Positions 20,987 through 30,241 of a stretch of DNA of 64,000 nt are shown here, one piece after another (within the stretch, counting starts at the first letter, position 1; the number at the start of each line of letters is the position of its first letter). This DNA comes from Actinomycetales bacterium (lineage in GTDB: Bacteria > Actinomycetota > Actinomycetes > Actinomycetales > Dermatophilaceae), in contig JADKAO010000001.1 of assembly GCA_016715285.1 (NCBI GenBank), positions 124,001-188,000 of the forward strand. The letters run 5' to 3'. The notes under the pieces were generated by a model, which worked only from the letters and a program-made list of their open reading frames with translations, was not told where the DNA came from and did no database searches. The position numbers and the translations under genes are program-made.

Positions 20987-21040
20987 GGCCGTGAGGCGGT
21001 CAGTCTGTGAGGGTGGCTCCTCCCGCCCTTTCAGCGCGTT

Positions 21041-21231
21041 CGATACCTGAAGGCGACGCCTGGCCTGGGGCGATCGGGGGGGCCGTGCGGTCGAACTCCC
21101 GGAGGAGGATGCCTGTCGATACCTGTGGGCGACGCCGGCCTGGTCGTGGGGTATCGAATCCCGAGGGGAGGATTCCTGTCGATACCTGAGAGCGACGCTG
21201 GCCTCGGGGTGGGGTATCGAATCCGGGGAGG
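21041..21231. repeat. Palindromic repeat cluster A (three ~63-75 bp units)
   Basis: Three units begin CGATACCTG at 21041, 21117 and 21180. Units 2 and 3 end GGGGTATCGAATCC, so each can pair its GATACC with the downstream GGTATC; unit 1 has a degenerate right arm. The spacer is GC-rich with GCGACGC(C/T)GGCCT. The cluster fills the gap between hflX and the GH63 gene. The same architecture recurs at 50413 and 62261. Confidence 0.8.
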
Positions 21232-21249
21232 CGTGACAAGCTGACGCCC

Positions 21250-23982
21250 GTGCCGCAACCTGCCTCAGCCCCCGCTGCCCCCGCTGCCCCTGCTGGCCCC
21301 AAAGCCCACGCTGCTCCGACTGCTGAGCACGCCCGCATCGCCGAGTCGCCCGACGACGGCGACCCGTGGCGCGCGTGGGGGCCCTACGTCAGCGCGCGGC
21401 AGTGGGGGACCGTTCGCGAGGACTATTCAGCCGATGGGGACGCGTGGGCGGACTTTCCGTTTGACCACGCCCACGTCCGCGCCTACCGGTGGGGCGAGGA
21501 CGGGCTCGCGGGGATTTGCGACCGCTACGGCTTCCTCAATCTCGCTGTCGCCGTGTGGAATCGCCGCGACGACCGCCTCAAGGAGCGACTGTTCGGGCTC
21601 ACCAACGGACAGGGCAACCACGGGGAAGACGCCAAGGAGTACTGGTGGCACCTCGACGCCACCCCAACGCACTCGTATGCCGAGTGGCTCTACCGCTACC
21701 CGCAGGCTGCCTACCCCTACGACGAGTTGCTCACCGTCAATGCTGAGCGGCGCCGGACTGACCCTGAGTTCGAGCTGTCAGACACGGGCATCCTCGCCGA
21801 GAACCGGTTCTTCGATGTCAAGGTCACGCATGCCAAGACCGGGCCAGAAGACATCTGCGTCGTCATCTCCGCCACCAACCATGGGCCGGACCCGGCACCG
21901 ATCGACATCGTCCCGCAGCTGTGGTTCCGCAACACGTGGCGCTGGGGCCGCGACGATCGGATCCCGTCACTCCGCCTCCTCGACACGGTGCCAGCCGCAA
22001 CCGGAGGGCTTGTCGCCATCGAAGCCAAACACACCTATCTCGGCACCTACCGCCTCATGGCCGAGGGACAGCCGCAAACCCTCTTCTGCGACAACGAAAC
22101 TCACGCCACCCGCCTCTATGGCCCGGACGCGACCAATGCCACGGCATACCCCAAAGATGCCGTCGACCAGGCGATCGTGCACGCAAACCCGACCCTCCTG
22201 AACCCCGCCCAAACCGGAACTAAAGCCGCTCTCCACTACTCGTTCGACGCGGTCGAGCCGGGCCAGACCGTCACCGTCCGGCTGCGCCTCCGAGCAGGAG
22301 CGATGCCGGATCGGCCCTTCGGCCGGGCATTCGAGGCCGTGATCCGCGACCGCAAGGTTGAGGCAGACCGGTTCTACGCCGAGGTCATCCCAGCCGACGT
22401 GTCAGACGAGGACCGCCATGTGGCCCGACGCGCCTTCGCCGGCCTCATGTGGGGCAAGCAGCTCTACCGCTACAACGTCGCACAATGGCTTGACGGTGAC
22501 CCCGCGTCCGAGCCCCCGCCGCCGTCGCGGCGTGCACCTGAGCCGTTCGGCCGCAACACCAACTGGCGCAATCTCGCTCTCGCAGATGTCATTTCGATGC
22601 CCGACGAGTGGGAGTACCCGTGGTTTGCGTCATGGGATCTCGCCTTCCACTGCGTCGCGATCGCCCACATTGACCCTGCCTTTGCCAAAGAGCAGCTCCG
22701 CCTCATCTGCCGTGAATGGGCCCAGCACCCCTCTGGGCAGTTGCCGGCATACGAGTGGGCGTTCTCCGATGTCAACCCGCCCGTGCACGCCTGGGCGGTC
22801 TGGCGCGTCTTTGAACTCGACGGCGGCTGGGACCGTGACTTCCTCATCCGCGTGTTTGGCAAACTCCTGCTCAACTTCGCCTGGTGGGTCAACCGCAAGG
22901 ACGCCGACGACTCCAACCTCTTCGAAGGCGGCTTCCTCGGGATGGACAACATCACCGTCTTCGACCGCTCCCGCGACGTGCCCAACGGCTGGCGGCTTGA
23001 GCAGTCCGACGCGACGAGCTGGATGGCGTTCTTCACCCTGTCGATGCTGCGGATCGCCCTTGAACTCGCGCGCGAAGACGACGCCTGGGACGACCTCGCC
23101 ACCACGTTCGTGGAGCGGTTCTTCGCGATTTCCGCCGCCATGGACGCCTTCGGGCACGACAGCGTGTCGCTCTGGGACGAGACCGACGGCTTCTTTTACG
23201 ACGTCCTCGTCCCCAATGACGGTTCGCCGACCACGTCTTTGCCGGTGCGCTCCCTCGTCGGGTTGTTGCCCCTCCTCGGAGTCGGCATCGCGCCCGACTG
23301 GACCACGACCGAGTTGCCGGACTTCACCGAGCGGCTGCGGTGGCTGCGCCGCAACCGGCCCGCCGAGACCGATTCCATATTTGTCACCACAGCCGAAGGC
23401 GCCGCGCAGGCCACGCTCATGGCGATCCCGCCGGAGCGGCACGCGCGCCTACTGACCCGCATGCTCGACGAGCGCGAGTTCCTCTCGCACTTTGGCATCC
23501 GAAGCCTGTCGGCGGCCTATCGCGGCGGGAGCACCGTGCGCCTCCCGTCGGGCGAACTCTCGATCACCTATACCCCTGGTGAGTCGGACACAGGACTTTT
23601 CGGAGGGAACTCCAACTGGCGAGGACCAGTCTGGATGCCCGTCAACGTCCTGCTCGCAGACGCGCTACGGGTGTATGCCGCGGGCGCGGGTGCCGGGTTG
23701 CGCGTCGAGTTCCCGAGTGGGTCGGGGACGCTGCTCGACCTGGGTGAGGTGGCAGATCAGCTCGAGGGCCGTCTCGTCGCTCTCTTCAGACCTGGACCCG
23801 ACGGACGCCGTCCAAGTGATCCCCGCGATCACTTGAGCGGGCCCCTGTGGTCGGTGCACCCAGTCTTCAGCGAGTATTTCCACGGGGACACCGGCGTTGG
23901 TCTTGGTGCCACGCACCAGACCGGGTGGACTGCCCTCGTCGCGCACCTCATCTGCGGGGGCGGCCGCAAGCCAGCGCCGTAG
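21250..23982 (+). CDS. GH63/MGH1-like alpha-glucosidase
   Basis: A 910-residue cytoplasmic glycoside hydrolase, with no signal peptide and an Ala/Pro-rich first ~30 residues. An N-terminal beta domain carries TNGQGNHGEDAKEYWW. The (alpha/alpha)6 barrel carries EWEYPWFASWDLAFH, whose Asp is the expected acid, and ends with VFSEYFHGDTG, whose Glu is the expected base. SNWRGPVWMPVN is also typical of the family. Relatives hydrolyse alpha-glucosides including glucosylglycerate or mannosylglycerate (family knowledge); the substrate here is unknown. Start GTG 21250 has no strong ribosome site. Confidence 0.85.
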   Translation: MPQPASAPAAPAAPAGPKAHAAPTAEHARIAESPDDGDPWRAWGPYVSARQWGTVREDYSADGDAWADFPFDHAHVRAYRWGEDGLAGICDRYGFLNLAVAVWNRRDDRLKERLFGLTNGQGNHGEDAKEYWWHLDATPTHSYAEWLYRYPQAAYPYDELLTVNAERRRTDPEFELSDTGILAENRFFDVKVTHAKTGPEDICVVISATNHGPDPAPIDIVPQLWFRNTWRWGRDDRIPSLRLLDTVPAATGGLVAIEAKHTYLGTYRLMAEGQPQTLFCDNETHATRLYGPDATNATAYPKDAVDQAIVHANPTLLNPAQTGTKAALHYSFDAVEPGQTVTVRLRLRAGAMPDRPFGRAFEAVIRDRKVEADRFYAEVIPADVSDEDRHVARRAFAGLMWGKQLYRYNVAQWLDGDPASEPPPPSRRAPEPFGRNTNWRNLALADVISMPDEWEYPWFASWDLAFHCVAIAHIDPAFAKEQLRLICREWAQHPSGQLPAYEWAFSDVNPPVHAWAVWRVFELDGGWDRDFLIRVFGKLLLNFAWWVNRKDADDSNLFEGGFLGMDNITVFDRSRDVPNGWRLEQSDATSWMAFFTLSMLRIALELAREDDAWDDLATTFVERFFAISAAMDAFGHDSVSLWDETDGFFYDVLVPNDGSPTTSLPVRSLVGLLPLLGVGIAPDWTTTELPDFTERLRWLRRNRPAETDSIFVTTAEGAAQATLMAIPPERHARLLTRMLDEREFLSHFGIRSLSAAYRGGSTVRLPSGELSITYTPGESDTGLFGGNSNWRGPVWMPVNVLLADALRVYAAGAGAGLRVEFPSGSGTLLDLGEVADQLEGRLVALFRPGPDGRRPSDPRDHLSGPLWSVHPVFSEYFHGDTGVGLGATHQTGWTALVAHLICGGGRKPAP

Positions 23983-24042
23983 TTCGCCGGCGGGGTTGTC
24001 GATAGCTGTCCGGTTGGAGGTTGTGGCCCAAGAGCAGGTGCC

Positions 24043-26304
24043 GTGGGACGGCATACAGTGGCGGGCGTGTCTGTGCTCGATGCCCTCTTAGCCGCCGCTG
24101 TCGCGGGGGTCGGAGGCACCGAGCGACCCGGGCAGGTGGCGATGGCGGCCGCAGTCGAGCAGGCAGCCGAGACGGGCGAGCACCTGCTCGTCCAGGCTGG
24201 TACCGGCACCGGCAAGTCCCTCGCGTATCTCGTTCCGGCGCTCCGACACGCACTGGACTCAGGCAAGCCAGCAGTCGTCGCGACCGCCACCATCGCTCTC
24301 CAGTCGCAAATCATCGACCGCGACTTGCCTCGCCTGGCCGCGGCCGTCGCGCCGGTGCTCGGGCGCGTGCCCACCTTCGTCATGGTCAAAGGGCGGCGCA
24401 ACTACCTGTGCCTGCACAAGCTCGAGGGCGGCTTCCCGGACGATGACGACACCCTGCTGAGCGTCGCCGACGTCGACCGCGAGGCGTCCCGGCTCGGGCG
24501 CGAGGTGCTGCGCCTGCGCGAGTGGGCCGAGGTCACCGAGTCGGGCGACCGCGACGAACTCGTGCCCGGGGTCTCCGAGCGGGCCTGGCGGCAAGTGTCG
24601 GTGTCAGCGCACGAGTGCCTCGGCGCCAAGAAGTGCCCGATGGCGGCCGAGTGTTTTGTCGAACGCTCGCGGGCAGCGGCGGCTGACGTCGATGTCATCG
24701 TCACCAACCACTCCTTCATGGCGATCGACTCGTTTGAGGGTCGCCAAATGTTGCCCGAGCACGACCTCCTGGTGATCGATGAGGCACATGAACTCGTCGA
24801 CCGCGTCACGTCGACGATCACTGACGAGCTCACGGCAGGGATGGTCACGGGTGCCGCCCGGCGTGCCGGCAAGCGCAGTGACAGCGGGCCAGCTGCGGAG
24901 GAGGCGGCGGCGCTTCTGGAGGCGGTGTTGGCAACTCTGCCCGAGGGCCGTCTGCTGTCGATCCCCGACTCGCTGAGCTTGGCGCTCGCGCGCGTCCGCG
25001 ACACCGCCCGGGCCATGCAGACCGAGCTCAAACCGGCTCCCAACGAGGAACCTGATGGCGGGCTGCAGGTCGCTCGCGCGGCGGTCGATGAAGTCTTTGA
25101 GAATGCCGCGCGCATCCTCGAGGAGCGTGAGCTCGATGTCGTGTGGCTCACGCACGACCAGAGGCGGGGCGCCGTGCTCCGAGTCGCTCCCATGAGCGTC
25201 GCAATGTTGGTGCGAGACAAGATTTTTCATGAACGCACGGTGATCCTGACCTCGGCGACACTGGAGCTCGGCGGCTCGTTCGACGCGGTTGCGGGCACGC
25301 TGGGGCTTCGCGGTGAGGGGGCTCCGGCGTGGCGTGGTCTCGATGTCGGCAGCCCGTTCGACTACCCGCGACAAGCCATTGCCTATGTCGCGGCACACCT
25401 CAAGCCACCCGGCAGGGACGGCGCCTCACCGGAGTCGATGGACGAGTTGGCGGCACTGGTGCGCGCTGCGGGCGGACGCACCCTCGGTCTCTTCTCGTCA
25501 ATGCGGGCAGCCCAAGCGGCGAGCGATGAGCTGCGCGAGCGGTTCTCGCGGGACGGCATACCCATCGAGATTCTTTGCCAGGGAGAGGACCAAATCGGCA
25601 CTCTCGTGCGGCAATTCGCGCGCGAGGCGAGCACCTGCCTGTTCGGCACTCTCAGCCTCTGGCAGGGCGTTGACGTCCCGGGGTCCTCGTGCCAACTCGT
25701 CGTCATCGACCGGATCCCGTTCCCGCGGCCGGATGATCCACTCGCCTCCGCCCGCACCCAGGCGATTGCGCGGATGGGCGGCAACGGCTTCATGGCGGTC
25801 TCCGCAACGCATGCAGCCTTGCGGCTCGCCCAGGGCGCCGGGCGCCTCGTGCGGCGGTCCGACGACCGCGGTGTCGTCGCCTTCCTCGACTCTCGGATGG
25901 TCACCGCGAGGTATGCCGGATTCCTCCAGCGCTCGCTGCCACCCTTCTGGGCGACCACCGACCGAGAGAAGGTCCTCGCGGCCCTGACCCGGCTCGATGC
26001 GATCGCGCCGCCGCCAGAGCCGGTCGAGGAGCCCGCGGCGCGCCGACTGGGGGGAGCACCGTCGATGGTGGTGACTGATCTGCGTCCCAAAGCCGGGCCG
26101 CCACCCGTGCCCGAGTCACCGCGGACGTCGGTGACTCACGGGCACGCGTGGACTCCGGCGCAGGATGCCGAGTTGCGGGATGCTGTCGAGGCAGGGATTG
26201 ATCTCGAGGACCTGGTCGACCACTTCGAGTTGCCCGAGACTGCGATCGCTGCCCGCCTCGAGCAGTTGGGTCTCGATCTTGGCGACCCGCAACTGGGGTT
26301 CTGA
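24043..26304 (+). CDS. DinG/XPD-like Fe-S ATP-dependent DNA helicase
   Basis: About 753 residues. Walker A is QAGTGTGKSLAYL, the DEAH box is VIDEAHEL, and motif VI is QGAGRLVRRSDDRG. Four cysteines between motifs I and II (YLC, HECLGAKKC, AECF) form the expected 4Fe-4S site of XPD/DinG helicases, which unwind 5'-3' and handle R-loops and G4 (family knowledge). A C-terminal ~80-residue extension contains a short helical segment, possibly Myb-like (HAWTPAQDAELRDAVEAG). Several GTGs (24043, 24058, 24067, 24073) could start it; the octamer CGGCATAC lies in this start region. Confidence 0.88.
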   Translation: MGRHTVAGVSVLDALLAAAVAGVGGTERPGQVAMAAAVEQAAETGEHLLVQAGTGTGKSLAYLVPALRHALDSGKPAVVATATIALQSQIIDRDLPRLAAAVAPVLGRVPTFVMVKGRRNYLCLHKLEGGFPDDDDTLLSVADVDREASRLGREVLRLREWAEVTESGDRDELVPGVSERAWRQVSVSAHECLGAKKCPMAAECFVERSRAAAADVDVIVTNHSFMAIDSFEGRQMLPEHDLLVIDEAHELVDRVTSTITDELTAGMVTGAARRAGKRSDSGPAAEEAAALLEAVLATLPEGRLLSIPDSLSLALARVRDTARAMQTELKPAPNEEPDGGLQVARAAVDEVFENAARILEERELDVVWLTHDQRRGAVLRVAPMSVAMLVRDKIFHERTVILTSATLELGGSFDAVAGTLGLRGEGAPAWRGLDVGSPFDYPRQAIAYVAAHLKPPGRDGASPESMDELAALVRAAGGRTLGLFSSMRAAQAASDELRERFSRDGIPIEILCQGEDQIGTLVRQFAREASTCLFGTLSLWQGVDVPGSSCQLVVIDRIPFPRPDDPLASARTQAIARMGGNGFMAVSATHAALRLAQGAGRLVRRSDDRGVVAFLDSRMVTARYAGFLQRSLPPFWATTDREKVLAALTRLDAIAPPPEPVEEPAARRLGGAPSMVVTDLRPKAGPPPVPESPRTSVTHGHAWTPAQDAELRDAVEAGIDLEDLVDHFELPETAIAARLEQLGLDLGDPQLGF

Positions 26305-26366
26305 GGCCTCGACACCCCCCGCGAGGCCGCTCACCTGAGGTTCGCCGCACTTCACTGAGGTTGCAA

Positions 26367-26470
26367 CATCAGCGGAGCGCGGCATACCTCAGCGGAGCGC
26401 GGCATACCTCAGCGGGGTGCGGCATACCTCAGCGGGGCGCGGCATACCTCACCGGAGCGCGGCATACCCG
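26367..26470. repeat. 20-bp tandem array built on the octamer CGGCATAC
   Basis: Five copies of GGCATACCTCAGCGGAGCGC start at 26381, 26401, 26421, 26441 and 26461 (last partial), with an exact 20-bp period and 1-3 substitutions per unit. A leading partial unit begins near 26367. Upstream, CTGAGGT motifs (~26335 and 26355) are reverse complements of the ACCTCAG in the units, allowing hairpins. The array lies between the convergent ends of the DinG-like and aminotransferase genes, so it may also terminate transcription. Confidence 0.92.
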
Positions 26471-26486
26471 AGGAAGTTGACGCGCA

Positions 26487-27840
26487 CTACCGCGGGAGGG
26501 TCTCCAGTGCCTCGGTAAAAACCTCGTGGTGGCGCTCGACGTCCTCGGCAGTCGTTGTCGGACACATGAGCGCCATGTTGTGGAACGGCGTCAGGAGGAT
26601 GCCGCGGTTGGCCAGGTAGAGGTGCAGGTAGTCCTCCAACTCGCCATCCGCCGACGCGGCGGCCTCGGTGCCATTGCGCGGATAGGGGTTGGCGAAGCGG
26701 TATTCAGCGCGCGCACCCAGCTGGTTAATCGCCCACGGCAGCTCGTGGTCGTCGATGAGCTTCTGGACGCCGGTCGTGAAGCCGGTCGCGGTGTCGATCA
26801 TGCCCCCAAAGGCGTCGTCCGTGAGCACCTCACCCAGAGTCGCGCGCATCGCCGCGACTGACAGCGGGTTGCCCGCGAGAGTGCCGCCGACGCCGCCCAT
26901 GTCGACCAGGTCGAGGTCGCGGCGGGCGAGCACCCGCTCGGCGAGCTCGCCAGAGAGGCCATAGGACCCCGTCGGTATGCCGCCCCCGATCGCCTTGCCG
27001 ATGACGAGGACGTCGGGCTCGAGGCCGTCGCGCTGGGTCACGCCGCCCGGTCCAGCCGAGAACGTGTGCGTCTCGTCGTTGATGAGCAACACGCCGTGGC
27101 GGCGGGTGATCTCGCGGACGGCTTCGAGATAGCCAGGCTCGGGCAGCACGATGCCGATATTCGTGAGCGCCGGCTCCATGAGCACCGCAGCAACGTCACC
27201 GTGGGCGAGCTGACGCTCGAGCCCGTCAACGTCATTGAACTCGGCAACCCGGCTCGTGAGCGTGACATCGACGGGCGAGCCGACGTTGCCGGGACGGCTG
27301 GTGCCCTCCCCATCGGCACCCACCACGATGAGCGACTCGTCCACCGAGCCGTGGTAGCAGTAGCTGTTCACGAGGATCTTGGGTTTGCCGGTGATCGCCC
27401 GCACGAGTCGGATCGCCCACCGATTGGCGTCCGTCGCCGTGAGCGAGTAGGACCACACGTCCATCCCAAACCGACGGGTCAACTCTGCCGCGACCCATTC
27501 GGCGTCCTCAGTCGGCAACATCGTGGTGAGCCCGCCGAGTTCCTCAACGCGTCGGCGCACCGCGGCGACGACCGGCTCGGGGGAGTGGCCGGCCATCGCG
27601 CCCGTGTCGCCGAGGGCGAAGTCGAGGTATTCGTGCCCGTCGATGTCCCACACCCGGTTGCCGCGTCCCCGCTCGAAGTAGATCGGGAAGCCACCGGCCT
27701 TCTTGTTCATCCACGTCATCGGCACCCGGCCAAAAGAGGTGGTTGGCCGCGGCATACGCCGCTGCCGATTTGGGGTGGGTGCGCGCGAACTGGTCCTGCT
27801 CGGCGGACATGAGGGCAGCGAGGCGGGTGCGGTCGATCAT
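26487..27840 (-). CDS. Class III PLP aminotransferase (glutamate-1-semialdehyde aminomutase-like), frameshifted
   Basis: About 450 residues after correction of one frameshift. The PLP lysine is in VLVIGKAIGGGIP, with INDETHTF supplying the cofactor Asp and VWSYSLTATDANRWAIRL the substrate region. The N-terminus (MIDRTRLAALMSAEQ...AAANHLF) lies in a different frame from the body (GRVPMTWMNKKAGGF...). Removing one base from the A4 run at 27732-27735 joins them. It resembles non-HemL GSA-AM-like transaminases found in actinobacteria; the substrate is unknown. ATGs at 27840, 27849 and 27852 are possible starts. Confidence 0.82.
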
Positions 27841-27886
27841 GCCGCCCATCATGGGGTATGCCGTGCGCTTCCTCTAGCGTCCGTCT

Positions 27887-27928
27887 CGCCGGGGAGCACG
27901 CCCGCCGGGGAGCACGCTCGCCAGGGAG
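27887..27928. repeat. Short direct repeat, ~16-bp period
   Basis: CGCCGGGGAGCACGC occurs twice (27887 and 27903), followed by a diverged third copy CGCCAGGGAG at 27919. It lies in the gap between the aminotransferase and holA. No function is evident. Confidence 0.55.
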
Positions 27929-28021
27929 AGGCGGGGCCGTCAGGCTGCACTGAACGCTTGAGTCAGCGGTGGCTGCCTCCGGTGATGCTGGGGTGTCGCA
28001 GGTACGTGGCAGGCTTAGACC

Positions 28022-28990
28022 ATGTCGACGATGCCGCCGTTGGTCCTCATTAGTGGGCCCGAGGCGATCCTCGCCGAGCGAGCGTTGTCATCTGTGATAG
28101 CTGAGGTCAAGCACCTTGACCCTGACGTCGAACGCATCAATGTCGTGCCCGCCACCTACCAACCTGGCGAACTGGTCGTCCATGCCAGCCCATCGTTGTT
28201 TGGTGGTCGCAAGCTCATCGTGTGTGAGAGTCTCGACGAGGCACCCGAGGACCTGTATGTCGACCTGCTGGCGCTTCTTGCTGGTCCTCTCGACGACATC
28301 TCACTAGTCGTCCTGCACCGATCCGGGCCCCGAGGCAAGAAGGTCCTCGACGCGATGAAAGCCGCGAAAGCTCGTGTGATCGACTGCCCGGCAATCAAAT
28401 CCGACCGCGACAAGGACGACTTTGTCGCCGCCGAGTTCCGCCGACTTGGCCGAAGGGCAACCCCCGAGGCCGTTCGAGCGCTTGTCGAGGCGCTTGGCAA
28501 AGACGTCAGGGAGCTCGCATCGGCCTGCAACCAGCTCGTCGCTGACACCGAGGGCACCATTGACGACCGGGTCGTCGAGATTTATCACGGCGGCAAGATT
28601 GAAGCGACGGGCTTCCGGGTGGCTGATGCCGCCGTCGCGGGTCAAACGGGGGAGGCGCTGCGGCTGCTGCGGCATGCCATAGCGACCGGTGTCGACCCTG
28701 TGCCGATCGTCGCTGTGCTCGCGTCGTCACTGCGGACGTTGGTCAAGGTTGGCTCCGCTGGCCGAGGCAGCTCAGCGGCGGTGGCCAAACACGTCGGGTT
28801 GGCACCGTGGCAGGTCGACAAAGCACGGCGCACGATCAATGCGTGGGATGGCCCCAGTCTCGGCCGCGCGATCCAGGCCGTTGCTGCGGCCGATGTCGAG
28901 GTCAAGGGCGGGGGACGCGATCCGGTGTATGCCGTGGAGCGCGCCATCCTCGCGATCTCTGATGCCCGGGCGAGCGTCCGTCGAGGGTAG
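28022..28990 (+). CDS. holA: DNA polymerase III subunit delta
   Basis: A 322-residue clamp-loader delta subunit. Its segments are typical: LISGPEAILAERAL at the N-terminus, INVVPATYQPGELVVHASPSLFGGRKLIVCE, and the C-terminal collar region LLRHAIATGVDPVPIVAVLASSLRTLVKV. It opens the beta sliding clamp during loading. Position upstream of rpsT is the usual actinobacterial context. An aquaporin remnant on the opposite strand intervenes. Confidence 0.93.
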   Translation: MSTMPPLVLISGPEAILAERALSSVIAEVKHLDPDVERINVVPATYQPGELVVHASPSLFGGRKLIVCESLDEAPEDLYVDLLALLAGPLDDISLVVLHRSGPRGKKVLDAMKAAKARVIDCPAIKSDRDKDDFVAAEFRRLGRRATPEAVRALVEALGKDVRELASACNQLVADTEGTIDDRVVEIYHGGKIEATGFRVADAAVAGQTGEALRLLRHAIATGVDPVPIVAVLASSLRTLVKVGSAGRGSSAAVAKHVGLAPWQVDKARRTINAWDGPSLGRAIQAVAAADVEVKGGGRDPVYAVERAILAISDARASVRRG

Positions 28991-28998
28991 GTCCACCG

Positions 28999-29574
28999 TC
29001 AGCCGGGTGCACCCCGTCGCCCAAGTGCACGGGCGCAGGAGGTCAGGCTGGTGACACGGATAAAAGGCCCCCGAGCGCCAACCACTGGCCAGATAAGGGC
29101 GGAGAGGTCGTCACGGGCAACGAGCCGTTGGCGAACATGTCGACGAGGTGAAGAAATACCCCACGCGGGCCCGCCCCACCCCCCGCCGAGGGACCAGCGC
29201 GACACTACGGCAGCCAGGTTGGGGTCACCACTTGTCATGCGGTGAATGCCGACAGCCCAACACCACGGCACTCCGGCGAGCCCCCCGAAGACTTGGGCGG
29301 CGACATACGCACCAGCTTCGACAACCGGCAGTTCGCGTCGGACCGCGGCGGTCAGGGTGACCGCTGGGTTGAAGTGAGCGCCGGAAATCGGGCCGAGCGA
29401 CCAAATGAGCACCGCGAGCGACGCGACCGTAGCGAGCGCGTTGATGACCAGTTGAAGGCCCACATCGCGGGTCAACGTCGTCGCCATGATCCCGGACCCC
29501 ACGACCGTCGCGACCAGCACCCCCGTGCCAATCGCCTCCGCCAGCGACCTCCGGACCACCTCCGAGCCGACCAT
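28999..29574 (-). pseudogene. Decayed aquaporin/MIP-family channel
   Basis: Residues ~1-105 are a good MIP half: LAEAIGTGVLVATVVGSGIM, then the first NPA box in GPISGAHFNPAVTLTAAV, then AYVAAQVFGGLAG. Beyond that, the reading frame diverges into Trp/Arg-rich sequence. On the same strand at ~29155-29109, FTSST and FANGSLPVT appear in two frames offset by one base. They correspond to the F(T/S)S...FANPAVT second box of an aquaporin, with the NPA changed to NGS. The middle ~50 residues between the halves are missing. I read this as an internal deletion plus frameshift, so no functional channel is made. Confidence 0.75.
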
Positions 29575-29730
29575 CACCAACCACCCAACGTGTCGCGACC
29601 CATCACGCCGAGATGCTAACGCTCATATTGACGATCGTCCATATATCGCTCTCATCCGAGCGGAGAGGTCAGTGATGCTGGCGATGAGCGTGCGCGAACA
29701 CCCGTTGAGCACTGGTAGATTGATCGCTTG

Positions 29731-29756
29731 CGTGCGCGCCTGGTCGTGCGCGCACG
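29731..29756 (+). other. Hairpin in the rpsT upstream region
   Basis: CGTGCGCGC (29731-29739) pairs with GCGCGCACG (29748-29756) across an 8-nt loop. It lies ~105 bp before rpsT, probably in its leader if a promoter lies near the TAGATT-like element at ~29716. A role in S20 autoregulation is possible but unsupported. The rest of 29575-29860 holds nothing else I recognise except an octamer copy near 29829. Confidence 0.35.
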
Positions 29757-29860
29757 TTGCATCATCCAGCGCGGTTCTCCACGGGTGTCCCCACGTCCGG
29801 TCCCGAACCGCGTCTGCCGCCCTCTAACGGCATACCCAGACCAATCGAGAAAGTTCACAC

Positions 29861-30121
29861 GTGGCAAATATCAAGTCCCAGATCAAGCGCATCAAGACCA
29901 ACGAGAAGCGCACCGAGCGCAACAAGGCGGTCAAGAGCGAGCTGCGCACCTGGAACCGCAAGTTCCGCGATGCCGCCGAAGCCGGCGACAAAGACGCGGC
30001 TGTTGAGGCCCTCAAGGCGGCCTCGCGCAAGCTCGACAAGGCTGTCTCGAAGGGCGTCATCCACGCCAACCAGGCTGCCAACAAGAAGTCGTCGATGGCC
30101 AAGAAGGCTGCTGCGCTCTGA
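29861..30121 (+). CDS. rpsT: 30S ribosomal protein S20
   Basis: An 86-residue, Lys/Arg/Ala-rich S20 (MANIKSQIKRIKTNEKRTER, ending KKSSMAKKAAAL), which binds the 5' domain of 16S rRNA early in assembly. The GTG start at 29861 has GAGAAAG about 9 nt upstream. A non-ATG start is common for S20, whose synthesis is translationally autoregulated in E. coli. It is followed by a strong hairpin terminator. Confidence 0.97.
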   Translation: MANIKSQIKRIKTNEKRTERNKAVKSELRTWNRKFRDAAEAGDKDAAVEALKAASRKLDKAVSKGVIHANQAANKKSSMAKKAAAL

Positions 30122-30151
30122 CGCACTGACCCTCGGCCGGACGAATCGCTT

Positions 30152-30202
30152 GAACACCGACGGGCCGTGACCTCCTTCCGAGGTCACGGCCCGTCGGTGT
30201 TC
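30152..30202 (+). terminator. Bidirectional hairpin terminator after rpsT
   Basis: A perfect 23-bp stem (30152-30174 with 30180-30202) with a 5-nt CTTCC loop. It sits 30 bp after the rpsT stop and 40 bp after the stop of the convergent PemK-like gene, so it can end transcripts from both sides. Confidence 0.88.
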
Positions 30203-30241
30203 TGACGGTCGGATGACCGTCCTGCGTCGGGTGGTGTTGGC

